From Ziziphus jujuba (taxonomy: Eukaryota; Streptophyta; Magnoliopsida; Rosales; Rhamnaceae), in contig NC_083382.1 in assembly GCF_031755915.1 (NCBI RefSeq), positions 8,494,001 to 8,558,000 on the forward strand: DNA of 64,000 nucleotides, in the 5' to 3' direction. This document shows, one piece after another, positions 32,037 to 44,200 of the stretch. How positions within the stretch are numbered: the stretch's first letter is position 1; every line of letters begins with the position of its first letter. Made by a program: the position numbers and the translations under genes. Below the pieces are notes generated by a model. It was not told the DNA's origin. It did no database searches and saw only the letters and a list, made by a program, of their open reading frames with translations.

Positions 32037-34228
32037 TTCTCGGCACTAGAACTATAATTAGGAGACATTCTGGGCTTTTCAATGTCTTCCATTTTCTGGT
32101 TTTCTTGGAATACTACATCCCTGCTTCTAATAACCTTCTTGGTTTTCGGGTCCCATAACCTGTATCCGAATTCTTCGTCTCCATATCCTATAAAGATGCA
32201 TGGAGTAGATCTTGCATCGAGCTTCTGTCTGAGCTCCTTGGATACATGTACATAAGCTATACAACCAAACACTCTTAAATGAGAGTAGGAGGGAATCTTA
32301 CCCGACCACATTTTCTCCGGAATTTCAAAATTCAACGGTACTGACGGTGATCTGTTGATTAAATAGCAGGCGGCACGAACAGCTTCTCCCCAGAATGGCT
32401 TTGGCAGCTTAGCCATACTGAGCATACTTCTGACCTTTTCCATAATGGTTCGGTTCATTCTTTCGGCTATTCCATTATGTTGTGGGGTGCGAGGGACCGT
32501 CTTCTCATGTCGAATGCCGTGTCTTCTGCAGTAGGCATCGAACTCCTTGGAAGTATACTCGCCTCCATTATCTGAGCGGAGACATTTCAGCTTCTTTCCT
32601 GTTTCACGCTCTACCATGGTATGAAACAGTTTGAAGTAATCCAGTACCTGGTCCTTTGTCTTTAAGAAATATACCCACACCTTCCGTGAAGCATCATCAA
32701 TGAAGGTCAGGTAATACTTGTTGCCACCTAATGATTCCACCTCCATGGGACCACAAACATCAGAGTGCACCAGACTAAGCAACTCTGATCTTCTCGATGC
32801 AGAGGAACTGAAGGAGACTCTATGTTGCTTACCAAACAAGCAGTGATTACAAGGATCTAGCACAGCATCCTTGCAAACAGTGATAAGCTTCTTCCTTGCC
32901 AAAGTGGACAATCCTTTTTCACTCATGTGACCGAGTCTCTGATGCCACAGATTTTGAGACGCCTCTCCTTCTGCAATATTGAGGCTGTCTGCACATATCT
33001 TCACATGAGTCTTGTACAACGTTCCACAAATATGTCCTCGGGCGACAACTATGGCACCTTTCGTCATTTTCCATGTGCCTTTGCTGAAGTAGTTGTCATA
33101 GCCTTGCTTGTCTAAGGCTGCTCCCGAAAGTAGATTAAGCCGAAGGTCTGGAACATGACGGACATCCTTCAAAGTGATTGTACAACCAACATTCGTTTTT
33201 ATCTGAATATCACCAGTTCCCATAATCTTTGCGAAACTGGAATTTCCCATCTTTACTGTACCAAAGTCTCCTGCTTTGTACGTTTTAAAGAAATCTCTGT
33301 GTGGAGTGACATGGTAGGATGCTGCAGTATCGACTACCCACTCAACATCTTGGGTTGATATATGAAGGCATGTCTCTTCTTCGGTGGAGCAGAGCGCCAC
33401 TTCTCCTGTACAAGTGACTAGTGTCTCTCCATCCTTCTTCGGCTGATTACCTTGAAGTCTCTGCTCTCTCAACAACTTTCTGCAGTTCTTCTTCATGTGA
33501 CCCTCCAGGCCACAATGATAGCACTTATACGATGATTTTCTGCCGTCTGTAGATCTGCCTCTGCTCTTGCTCCTGCCTCTCCCCCTATCTCGACCACCTC
33601 TTTGCTGTCTTCCTCTCTCTGTGACGAGGGCATGTGACTGATCCATGCCAATGTCCTTTCTCCTGGCCTCTTCATTAAATAGGGCATCCTTAACCATAGC
33701 CATAGTAAGTTTGCCATTCGGGGCCGAATTGCTGAGAGAGACTACCAATGTCTCCCAACTGTCTGGAAGAGAGCTTAGAAGTAGGAGGGCCTGATCCTCA
33801 TCCCCTAGTTGGTAATCCACAGCAGATAGTTGATTTACCAAGCTCTGAAACTCACTGGTATGCTCGGCTACAGAAGTTCCACTCTGTAATGTGAGATGTA
33901 CCAATCGCTTAAGCAACAGGGCTTTGTTCCGAGCAGTCTTGGCCTGGTACATGTCCTCCAATTTTGTCCAGAGGGCATATGCATCCGTTTCCTTTGCTAC
34001 ATGATGGAAGACACTGTGGTCGATCCATTGCCTGATCTGACCGATCGTTTTCTTGTTTAATTTCTTCCATTCTGCTACTTTGCTGGGATCGGGGTTTTCG
34101 CCTTTAGCTTCTATAGGATCAAACAGATCCTTACAATTGAGGAGATCTTCCATCCGAGGTCTCCAAAGTGTATAATTTGTGGCAGTGAGCTTAACCATAG
34201 CTCCCGAAGATGATTCTTCCATTGACAT
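32031..34228 (-). pseudogene. C1b gag, protease and integrase
   Basis: It starts at the ATG at 34228-34226, homologous to the C1a start, and encodes Gag with zinc knuckle CYHCGLEGHMKKNC, protease WVVDTAAS, integrase zinc motif and SDNGGEY. The frame then shifts at a homopolymer: C1a has five T (13769-13773) where C1b has six (A-run 32031-32036 on the plus strand), so it ends at a stop shortly after. The rest is collinear with C1a. Confidence 0.93.
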
Positions 34229-34319
34229 TATGGCTTGACCAAAAAATGGAGCTGAATTTGGCAAAACGGAGTTAACCGTTGCGTCCGGAACGGCCGAAAA
34301 TGGTGGACTTGACTCTTCC

Positions 34320-34545
34320 GGGGTCAAAATATAATTACCAGAAATTTTGGGGCAAAAATGTAATTTCACAAAATTTCTGGATCAACCTGCAAATACAGAA
34401 ACTACAGGGGTCAATCTGTCATTTCCAATAGTTCAGGGGCTGCACCGTAATTTCAGAAAACTACAGGGGTCAATCTGTAATTTTCAATAATTCAGGGGCT
34501 GTTCCGTAATTTCCGTAACTTCAGGGGCTGTTCCGTAATTTCAGA
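34320..34545 (-). repeat. C1b leader tandem ~28-30-bp repeats
   Basis: Counterpart of the C1a repeats at 11264-11488, with the same unit core (GTAATTTC and CAGGGGCTG in plus orientation). Units differ between the two copies by substitutions. Confidence 0.65.
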
Positions 34546-34552
34546 AAATATT

Positions 34553-34681
34553 GCTGACGTGGCAGATGGTGCTGACGTGTCACCACGTGGCAGATGACGT
34601 GGCGACACGTGGCAGATGACGTGTCGGCCGGCGTGGCAGATGACGTGGCAGGGGTTCGCTGACGTGGCTGCTGACGTGGTC
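34553..34681 (-). promoter_or_regulatory. ACGT-core motif array in C1b leader
   Basis: At least eight ACGT cores, mostly GACGTGGC and GACGTGTC, separated by AGAT or GCT spacers. The number and order of units differ from C1a, which suggests expansion and contraction between copies. Confidence 0.5.
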
Positions 34682-34925
34682 GTCTTCAACCTCCAGACGG
34701 CGCGTGCGGCGCGTGCGCGCGTGAACAGTTGCAGAAAAATTTCAGTCGGCGCGTGCGGGCGCGTGGAACGTCCGTTTTTTCTCCGGCGAAATTCGTTGTT
34801 CTCCTCTCGTCGGGTACTTTCATCTGGGATTGTCAAATTAATTATTTGAGCAACTTTCCGAAACACCAACTTGAAGAACAGTAGCTTTGTTTCTTCAAAT
34901 TTTGGACCCAAGCTCTCGACCTGGA

Positions 34926-34937
34926 GCTCTAATACCA
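34926..34937 (-). other. C1b primer-binding site
   Basis: On the minus strand TGGTATTAGAGC lies next to the 5' LTR. It is the initiator tRNA-Met complement with one C-to-T change. Confidence 0.8.
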
Positions 34938-34939
34938 CT

Positions 34940-35381
34940 TGTTGTGGTTCTCTGACTACTTTAGAGAAGAAATATGAGAAGAAAATAAAAGAATTCTATT
35001 AATCTCTTAAAAATAGAATACAAAAATAAAAACTTCTCTCATGGAGGATTCTCTCGTGGAACCTCTCTCTGCACTCTCCAATTCTCTCTGGAATTGCTCA
35101 CTCTTCTCTCAAGTTCTCTCTGGAACTTAAACAACTCTCTCTCTTGGAGTTTTCTCTCAATTCTCCTCACTTGGGAGGATTGAGATTGCTCTCTTGGCTT
35201 AGTTATCATGGAACGGTAAGGAGCCTATTTATAGGCTTACAAGGCCACAATTTTCAACATCTTAGCCCACAATTGTTGATCGGTGCAGCATGTCAACAAT
35301 GGTGGCTGTCAACAATGGTGGCTGTGGTTGGTGCGGCTGTGGTTGGTGAGGTTGGTGTGGTTGGTGCGGCTGGACTTCACA
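34940..35381 (-). repeat. C1b 5' LTR
   Basis: 442 bp, with one more 16-bp tandem unit than the 3' LTR. On the minus strand it starts TGTGAAGTCC, so the first bases supply an in-frame TGA to the interrupted WAK2 exon. Confidence 0.93.
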
Positions 35382-36861
35382 TTAAAACCTCTTTCAGTGG
35401 AGATTTTTTGTGTTCTGGAAGGCTGCAGCCAGTGCCTCCAGGAAAGTTATAACAAATATAGCCTTCGCCACAATAATTAGGATCTATCTTGCATTGATCA
35501 ATATCTGAAATGCATTGACAAATAAACATGTGAAAAACTAAACACAATAAAAAATGGATCACTGAAATTTGTGAATTTGTGAAAATTTTAATACAGACAT
35601 TGTGAAACCAATAAAATAATGATTTTGCTATTTTGTTACATCACTTTTGCAAAACAAACTGGTTCAACATCTGTGCGTGCCATTGTAAAACTATTACCAA
35701 AGCGTAAAACAGAGTTTATCGTTACGGATGATATTGAAAGTCACAGACAATATGCAGCTCAAATAATGACAATTAATTAATTAGATATTTTTCTTTATAC
35801 GTTTTAAAAATATGTGAACTGAAATAATATCTTCAGTTTAAGCTAAAGTAGAGTCTTTGATTTTGTCGTATAACTAAAATTGAAACTCAGTAAAATGATA
35901 TTTTTCATGTATGTTTCCCAAACCGGAATCTATATTTGGCTAAAACCAGTTTACCTTTACATCCTCCGTGAAGATACGGGTTTCCTTCGGAGCCCCACCC
36001 GCATGTACACTGAAGCCTTAGCTGACCTACCGTTCCAGTATAAATATAGCAATATGAGTTTCTGTAACAACCATATTCGGATGTTTCATTGTCCTTATAG
36101 CAATTGTATTCTGCAAAAATCGTGCTATTGGTTTCCACAAAAGTCCCAAATACATCATAGGTTGAATAATGATACAGCTCCCAATTAAGCTCCACAGTAA
36201 CATCAACCATCTCATGGATTGCAGAAATATTCATCCAACCTGATTCCAACCACCGTTGGTCCACCATGAATGCAAACTTACATTGATTTCCGCTACCCTC
36301 ACCCAGAAGGTTGAGAAAACTTGTGTTGAATGATTTGAGATTTGATGGTATGGTTGTCTGGCAGCAATTTATACCATTGCAGCTATTACCATAAGCTGTG
36401 TCATTACAAATGGAGGAGCATCCACCAATGGATGCTTCGCCCGAATACATCAGAACAATGGCTCCGCAACCAGCGGCTGCGAAGATGTTGTTTTGAGAGT
36501 ACTTAAAAGGGCTTCCTTCTAAGTTGGTGCTTTCGCGCATTTTCTTATCACTGCAATTCCAGAAGGTGATTGGGTTCCTCACCTGAAGAGTGCCTTCGAC
36601 AGAGATTTCGATCACTTCTAGCTTTGTTCTGTTCAAGATGGGTTTCGGAACGGTGTTCGATGAGTTTTCGTTTTGGCAAATGATTTCGAACCATTCGTCG
36701 AGGAAACAACCCGGTTTGATCCCAAAAGGGAAAGGGATGCTAACATTTCCACAGTGTGAAGGACAGCCATTCTTGGCTGTTGGTATTTCTGATGCTACGT
36801 GATTCATCATAAGCCATGAAAACAACAAAATAAGATAAAATGGAAATTGTTTTCCTACCAT
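35382..36861 (-). CDS. WAK2 exons 1-2: signal peptide, galacturonan-binding and EGF-like ectodomain of the disrupted gene
   Basis: Exon 1 (36861-35955, 907 nt) starts at ATG (MVGKQFPFYLILLFSWL), giving a signal peptide and then a GUB_WAK-type domain (CPSHCGNVSIPFPFGI, CNGINCCQTTIPSNL, SEYGCYRNSYCYIY, CGWGSEGNPYL). Donor AAAG/GTAAAC. Exon 2 (35504 to 35382, continuing with three bases at 20144-20146) starts after TTTCAG and encodes DIDQCKIDPNYCGEGYICY and CSLPEHKKSPLKE. Its original donor TTG/GTATGC is at 20143, on the far side of C1b; the rebuilt exon length is 126 nt, equal to WAK1 exon 2, and the phase fits exon 3. The insertion adds VLM and a stop, so the likely product is a secreted ectodomain of about 344 residues with no TM or kinase. 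The upstream in-frame Met at 36978 is less likely because no signal peptide would follow it. Confidence 0.88.
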
Positions 36862-37847
36862 TTTTTCTTTTTCTTTGTTTTTGGTTGTTTTCCTCGTGAT
36901 AGTTCTTAATCGGTATATATATATATATATATTATTCGGTCTAAAAAGAAAAAGAAAAGTATTGAAATTTCTCTGCAACTTCGTCCTTAGACTACGTCGT
37001 ATACTATCTGATCGATCAATTTTTTTTTTTTAATTTTTAATTTTTTGTAATTCTCTGACCAATAATTCTTCGTTTAGACTTCACGAGTCTATTTTTTCCG
37101 TCAGGAGCGCTAACCGACACATGTAGTTTTTCTCATTAAATTGTATAATTTTCTAAAGCTTTAAAGTTAGTATTGATTTTTTGGAATATAAATCAATCAC
37201 ATGTGGTATCTTATTTAAATGTTTATTATTATTATTATTTTTTTTCCTTTCTAGTGCCAAGCCAATTACTATCTTTCTTCTTCTTTATTTTAACAAAAGT
37301 TTGGCTATTTTTATTTTAAAAAAGCCAATTACTATCTTATTTGAATGTTTTATAAATTAACAAAAGTTTGGCTATTTTTGCTATTGGTGATGATTGATTA
37401 TTATTTTTTGGATAATAACATGACAATTAGTATTAATTTGATACATTTGACTTAATTTTGTATATTAATTTCTTTATTTATTTTTTATTTTTGTAAAAAC
37501 TTTACAAAATTCAAATTTTAATATGAAAAAGTGAATGAATAGTCAATTCAAATATCGTGCGAATATGCGGATCTCATTTATGATGGTCATATACAGTAAC
37601 ATAAAGCATTTTCAATTCACTAATTGTTAACTCAGTAACCATTTGCTTATTTTCTTTACATATATATTTTTTTTAATGAAGCCCTTTTTTGTACTTTGAT
37701 TTTTAAGCTATGTATTTTACTAATTTACTCTCACTTTTCATATTAATTTACTCTCACTTATATAAATGAATTGTATTTATGATATGCTTAACACCTCTTC
37801 ATAATTATATGAAATCAACTGTCTTCCCTCTTAAGGAAAATGAACGC
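36862..37847. other. WAK2 5' flank, AT-rich
   Basis: Probable WAK2 promoter side, with a (TA)n run at about 36916-36932 and many T or A homopolymers. No coding match was found. Confidence 0.4.
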
Positions 37848-38225
37848 GATAATTGCTATCTTTGGTTGCATTCATCAATAATTGCAATCGAATTTGTCAG
37901 AGACCTGGGAATAATAAACCTCTTCTTATAAATTAATTAATTTTAATGATTTGAATATTTAAAATATGTTGAGCTTTACATTTTTTTTTTTTTTGGTAAA
38001 TATGTTAAGCTTTACATTGAACCACCTTCGACTGATTGAGTAGTGGATTTATTGGTCTCAAACTCAATTATTCTTGGTTAAGTACATATACATACATCAA
38101 TACTTAATAAAATAACTCCCTTTCAAGTACCATTGGCACATCAACCATCTCTTTTGATGAATAAAAAAAAAAAAAAATCCATTTAGAACATCTGGATTTT
38201 TTTTTCTATAAAAAAAGCATATTCT
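37848..38225 (-). pseudogene. Relics of WAK-like exons 2 and 1
   Basis: At 37848-37884 the minus strand reads a decayed IDEC-type EGF start, matching the exon-2 start of WAK1. At 38030-38225 the plus strand runs parallel to WAK1 exon 1 around 16935-17100, sharing GATTTATT-GTCTCAAA and GGCACATCAACCATCTCTTT. Many indels remove any frame. It shows a former third ectodomain in the cluster. Confidence 0.65.
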
Positions 38226-38555
38226 TTTTTTTAATAAAGAACATTTTTAGATATAACTTAAAAGACCCTCCGATGATTTTTTTTTTTTGGTGCTTAAATA
38301 ACCATAATTAAAGGGTTGAGATGAAATATAATCCATATTAAAAAAAAAATAAAGAGTATTTAATAACTGACCCATGTTGACAAAAATATCGTTTATATTG
38401 TAGACGCCATCGGTTCTACTTTCTCCATAGCTCTTACTTTTTTTTTCTTCCTCTACAAGAAGTTTTAAAATTCCAATAACCTTGACATTTATAATAAGTA
38501 CTTAGTTTTTTTCTATATAAAAAATGGACATGGAAGAACAAAATCTGGAAAAAAC
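38226..38555. other. AT-rich intergenic sequence
   Basis: Long T and A homopolymers and no recognisable gene or transposon end. Confidence 0.35.
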
Positions 38556-38785
38556 TTGAGGATTTTTTTTTTTTTTTTCAATTTGCAGCAAGAATGGGAG
38601 ATTTTTTTTTCTTTTCTTTTTTTTTTTTCCTTTTTCTTTTTCGATTTTCATCAAAAATGGAGATCTTTGCATGTGGTTTCGTCTATATCTTCCCTCATTC
38701 TATCTAGATTTTTTTCGATTTTCATCAAGAATGGAGATCTTTGCATGTGGCTTCGTCTATATCTTCCCTCATTCTATCTAATTTT
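38556..38785. repeat. 74-bp tandem duplication with a decayed third unit
   Basis: Two copies start at 38641 and 38715 with TCGATTTTCATCAA and run through GGAGATCTTTGCATGTGG to TTCTATCTA, differing at only a few bases. A decayed partial unit lies at about 38575-38602. The function is unknown, and the reading frame across it is a by-product. Confidence 0.75.
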
Positions 38786-39134
38786 TCTCCTCCATGCTAA
38801 TCTTTCAAATTCAATGCTTGCCTTGTCAGCATGTGGTTAGACTAACTTCTGTTATCCAAGTCAATCTTCTTCTTCTTCTAGCTTTACATACTTTTCATGC
38901 AGTTTTTCTATCTTTAGTAAATTGTAAGATGTCATAGGACCTTGCCGTGACCCTGTCCATATTCTATTACTTTAAAAGAATAAAAATAAAAAAACAAAGG
39001 AAAAAGAGAAAGAAAAATTAATAGAAAAAGCGAAATAAAATGAAAGATTACCAAAATTGGAGAAACAATTCAGTTTGTTTTCCAGCAACATAGGCAATTA
39101 AAGTATAAATATATAATATTTCTAATAACCATTA
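38786..39134. other. Intergenic sequence, nothing recognised
   Basis: AT-rich with short CTT and GAAA runs; probably the 3' flank of the adjacent kinase relic. Confidence 0.35.
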
Positions 39135-39456
39135 CTTGGAAACTAATAGTTGTAATGCATCTATTGGTGAAACAATATTATTACCAATGTTTATGTGTGA
39201 ACCAGTTGGTGTGGAAACATCCTAAAGCTCTGTTATTTCAAGCCTTACATATTCAACTTCTTCATGAGTCTGTTCATTCAAAAAAGTTTTGGGTGATTTT
39301 TGAATTGCCTCCAACTCCATTGCCACTTCTTTCATTGTGGCTTGATGCTTCCATTCAAATTCAAGCATTTTCTTGCAAGATTAGCAGCTTCCATGATCTA
39401 TTCCTTACTTCGTTTATTACCAATTTGAGGATCAACTACATCAAACAAACAATTTT
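39135..39456 (-). pseudogene. WAK-like kinase C-terminal relic (left part)
   Basis: Aligned to the C-terminal part of the WAK2 kinase exon and to the pseudogene at 234-460: decayed MKEVAMELE-like sequence, KNFLN-type sequence and, at its right end, LFDVVD. Frameshifts and stops are frequent. It continues beyond G2 at 53176-53220, which shows that G2 inserted into it. Confidence 0.75.
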
Positions 39457-40259
39457 TGACAGGATCCGCCTCGGGAACCCTCCCAGGATCTCTCGGATGG
39501 TCTCGTCTGGTAAAGTACCATCAGAAAATCCTTAGAGAATATCCAATGGAACCTTACCATAAAACATAGATAACGAACACAAGCGATAACAATAATACTT
39601 TAATATGTATATATAAAAATAAATCCATAACAGTGTAAAGTCTACAATCGGCCTACTGTACTACAGGCCATAACTACATACATAAGTACCATGGTCTCTA
39701 CTGAGTCTCATATTTAAAATTAGAGCATTCTAAAAGTGTCAACGAAGTCTAGGAGTACAAATAAGTAATAAATAAGTCCAGAAGATAGCAATAGATAAAG
39801 AAAGGATAAATACGACTGTTGTAGTGGAAGAAAACAAGCGATAAGCTGTACGTGAGGTAGACTGCTGCTAGCTGCCTGGGCCTAGGGGAACGAATTTAAA
39901 ACAAATAAAACGTGAGATAAAGAAATCTCAGTGAGTGGCATAGTATAATAGAAAAATAATAATTTATTTCCATAAAAATCTTTCTCTCAAGACTTCTCAT
40001 TCCACTTTTTTGAAAAGTTCTCCATTTAAAATCATTTAACAAAATCCGAACTTGTACCCCAATTTAATAAATTATAAAACTAATGCTCAAAACTATAAAG
40101 TGAACGATCATTGTAATATTATAAAATGTCTTAATCAAGATATAATTATTAAGTATAATATATAATGAATGCAGTTCCACAAATATTTATGAAAATACAA
40201 TAATAATCACAATATTTGAAAATCAACAATGTACTCAGAACATGTACAATGTACCATTT

Positions 40260-40685
40260 GATGTACCAAACTGTAAACCGTAGGATACCCCCACCTCACA
40301 ACCCTCAATATCTGAAAGGTATCATGGAAATAGTAAACCGTTGGGACGTACCCAACCTCATGGTTCGCGGCAATAATATCCTGTGGGCCGAGCCCAAACT
40401 CACGGTACCATGACAATAATAACCTGTGGGATAAACCCAACCTCACAGGGCATAGCAATAATATCATGTGGGCTGAGCTCAACCTTACGATACCGTGGCA
40501 ATAATAATAAACTGTCGGATAAACCCGACCTCACGGTCCATGGTAATAATATCCTGTGCGCTGAGCTCAACCTCACAGTACCGTGGTAATAATAATAAAC
40601 CGTCGGATAAACCCGACCTCACGCTCCGTGGCAATAATATCCTATGGGCTGAGCCCAACCTCACGATACCATGGCAAAAACCCAG
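40260..40685 (-). repeat. 43-45-bp tandem repeat in the G2 3' LTR, about nine units
   Basis: Units begin CAATAATA in plus orientation and end CACGGTACCATGG or a variant. Two subtypes alternate, one with CCTGTGGGCTGAGCCC and one with AAACCGTCGGATAAACCC. The equivalent arrays have about seven units at 51030-51350 and about five at 58450-58700. Confidence 0.8.
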
Positions 40686-41282
40686 TGCACTGTAATATAA
40701 TATAATATAATACTGATCCAAGATATTGGCATTACATGGTACATCAATTTAAAAATAACCAACACAGTATCCTTAAAACAATCTTGTATGATTATATATA
40801 TATTTTTCCAAACGATACTATATCATAAATCATAATTTAACATTTAAACTTCCACCGCTTATTTAAATATTTCTAAAAATCTCAAAACATCATTTCATAT
40901 GAAAACCAGAAATACCACAGTGAAATATATTCACCATAAACCAATTTTAAGCACATATAATTACAAAATATTTGATCGTGCTTAAAATCATATGATTTTC
41001 AATCTGGTTTCTCAAACCAAATAGTTTCCAAAATGATTTAAAATCTCAATTTAATTACCAAGATATTTAAATACCACAAGTCCATTTATGGACCCATTAA
41101 AATTGAAAATCACTTAAAATATTATCAAAAGTCATTTAAAATGATAACACATATATGTGAAAGTATATATTTATATATGCATAAAACAACATTTCAATCA
41201 AATGGTATATACATAAAATATTTAAACAACATATATATTATACTATATACCCAAAATATTTAAAAATGATATAATCACTTAC

Positions 41283-44200
41283 TGTAACACCCCATCCTGA
41301 AGTACACTGGAATTTTCTCAAATTTGACCAAGGGTGATCGTTGATCGTTGACTTTGACCGTTGACCGTTGATCGAAGGGGTTAAAAGTTGACTTTTTGTT
41401 CCAGTTGAAATTTCTAGTTGACCAAGATACCGTGGCGAAGTGCATGATGCCCCGAGTTCGTAGACTAGTAGCACGTCAAAAACGGAGCTACGGTTTGAAA
41501 GTTATGGGCAAAACAAGTCGTGGTGCAAACTGTCCAAAACGTGCTGGGAGTTGACTTTTTATCTTTATATAATTTTGCATTGAATTTTATATGGTTGTAA
41601 AGTAGTCATCGATACGAGTTCATAGACTGGTGGCATGCTTAAATTGGACATCTGGTTAAAAAGTTATAGACGTGTGAAGTTTACCGGATACCGTAATATT
41701 TTATTATATCTGGCTTAAGTGCACAGTAATGCCATGTGTCGTCACCTGATTGGCCCACGTGAGTGAATAGTATCACCCACGGTAGCTTTTATTTGGCAAA
41801 AATGACGGGGAAGAGAGAGAGGAGAGAGAGGAGAGAGAGAGAGAGAGAGAAACGACCGGCCGCCGGAATTGTCACATTTTCCGGCCGATCCTCACTACAC
41901 GTGCCTGCCAGACGGGAACCCCTCCCCATTTCAGGCCAAACCCCAAAATCTCACGACCGCCGGTCGCCGGACGCACCCAGATTGAGCCAGCAAAGCTCGG
42001 CGGCGATTTTCCCCTCCATCACCAGCCACCGCCGTTTGACCCCTTTCTGGCCATTTTCAGGCCACACGCGCCAGCCACCCCTCACCACCTCCTCATTTTC
42101 GGCCAGCCCACCAAATTTCACGGCCACCGGACCTCCGATGCACCGGGATCGGAGCGTTTTCCTGCGAGGCGCCGAAAATCTTCAAATCCCGATCTCTCCG
42201 CTGTCCGACCTCCGTTTGCCTCACCGCCGGTCCCGTTGGAACCCTCTGCCCTTGATCTACAAAACCCCCAAAAATCTCAGCCATTGGCCTCCGCACGCAC
42301 CGCCGCCGGCGACGGTTGCCGGTGACTGCGGCGGCTCGCCGGAAATCACTGTTCCAGCGAGTAACCAGTTACACCGCCGGTCGCTCTCCACTGATTCCGA
42401 CCCCTTGAATCCAAATCCGGGGTCCTTTTTTGCCAATTCGTGATGGATTAAGAGAATCGAAGAGTTGAATCCCGAAAGCTTTCCGGCGAGATTCCGGCCA
42501 CCACCGGTCCGATCTCCGAGAAGTAAGATCGGATTTGTAATCCTCGTCGCTCAAGCTTCGATTCGGTATATTACTCGTCAACTTTGGTTGTCGTTTGTGT
42601 TCGCTCCCCGGGTACCCATTTGGGAGTTACCCGATTAAAATATTAATATATTTGGTTTGGTGTATTGTGGATGTTTTAGGTACACGTGCGAGTAGTGGAA
42701 TTGATCCTGCGGAGGATCTTGATTGAGATACGTGCTTAAGGTGAGTGACCCACCTTCAAATTAATTTCGGAAATTAAATTTGTGAATATTTGGTGTGAAT
42801 TGAATATTTGAAATTTATATTCTATGTGTTAAATATTTAATTGATTATTGTGGAAATTATTGGTGGATTTATTTTGATTAAAGAAAATATGCATTATATA
42901 AATTTATGCCATGTAAAAATTATTTTATGGTATTGAGAATTTTGGAATTCAATTATATATGAAATTCTTGTGGTTTTAATATTATTTTGGGCATGATTTG
43001 ATTTTCAAATATTTCAAGGAAAATATTTGTTTATGTTGGTGACTTCAATTTTTATAAGTATGCCCATGGAATGTTATATGATTTAATTTATTATATTTCA
43101 AAAATATTTATGCTATTGGAAAAATTTGAATATTTAAATTGGTGGATTTGGGAGTTGGTAAATTTGGAAATCATGGAATTTATGGTGACGATTATAATGG
43201 AATTGTGGGAAATTTACGGGTTTAATTGGATGGAATAAACCCGGTATGTTATGGAAAATTTGAGATTTTGAGATATAAAATAAATATGTGGATTTTATGA
43301 TTTTTAGATGCACCATACACTTACTGGTGTTATGTTTATATGTGATATGGTTAGTGTGCACACGGATGTGATTAGCGCGCGGGTGGGTGTGAGTAGCGCA
43401 CAGGTGATTTTATAGGGTTGTCCTGTGTTTGCCATCGGATGAGGGTAGGCCGCCCCTCCATGGCCGGGACGCCTGTTTGTAGCGGCGTGGTGGGATGCCA
43501 CGCGACCGTATGCCGGTTTCTCTCTATAACCTCTTGTCTGGCGGTACCTTGGGACGCTGTGTACTGTTGGCGCCATTGGTATATAGTGGGTGCATCAAGT
43601 GATTTTCAGAACTGGGATTTTAAAATAAATATTTTGGAATTGTATTGGAATTAAGAATATAATTAATACTGTTTTTGGTATTTATTTGAATGGAGATTTT
43701 AAAATTGGTTTAACTTTCCCTTTACATAATTATTCAATAAATTAATTTCCTTTAAATTATAAATTTTGGATGCTTGACTTATTATATTTTATTTGATATT
43801 TAGTTGAATAAATTGATTCCTTGGTTTTCGGGGATTATGAATAAAGGGTTTTGTGAAAATGTTTTAAAAGGGGAACTTTTCCAACCGAGAGAATCGTAAG
43901 GGTTTTGAGAGAAAATATTATTTCCAATTAATTATTATTTATCTACTTAATTATCGTGATATTATAATTGTACAGTAGATAGGGTCACTCACTGAGATGA
44001 TTAGCATCTCATATTTTTAAATTTCGTTCCTCTAGGTACCAGGTTTTGTCGGTATTCATCTGAAGCGGACTTGATCTTCATCGCTGTCTTAGTTCGAAAA
44101 GTACCCTGTTCTTCATTTATTGAAATTGTAATACTTCTTTCACTCTTGTTGTATTCTATACTTAGTAGTACTTCATGAAGCTCTGTATATTGTCTCGGAC

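Larger units (their letters stand above)
20152..35381 (-). mobile_element. C1b: copia element in WAK2 exon 2, itself interrupted by gypsy G1
   Basis: A minus-strand sister of C1a with its 3' LTR at 20152-20577 and 5' LTR at 34940-35381, flanked by a perfect 5-bp duplication TTAAA (20147-20151 and 35382-35386). Without G1 (21043-30637) it is about 5.6 kb. The LTRs differ by one clear substitution and one 16-bp tandem unit (CAACAATGGTGGCTGT) present once in the 3' LTR and twice in the 5' LTR, so the insertion is young. It is inactive because of a +1 frameshift at 32031-32036 and the G1 insertion in RNase H. Confidence 0.95.

Noticed and set aside
35382..35389. GAG/GTTTTA as the true exon-2 donor, which would place C1b in an intron
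   Set aside because: It gives phase 0, while exon 3 needs phase 1. TTG/GTATGC at 20143 restores the phase and the 126-nt length shared with WAK1.
40260..40685. CRISPR-like array
   Set aside because: Units are contiguous and diverged, with no unique spacers, in a plant LTR; this is a minisatellite.
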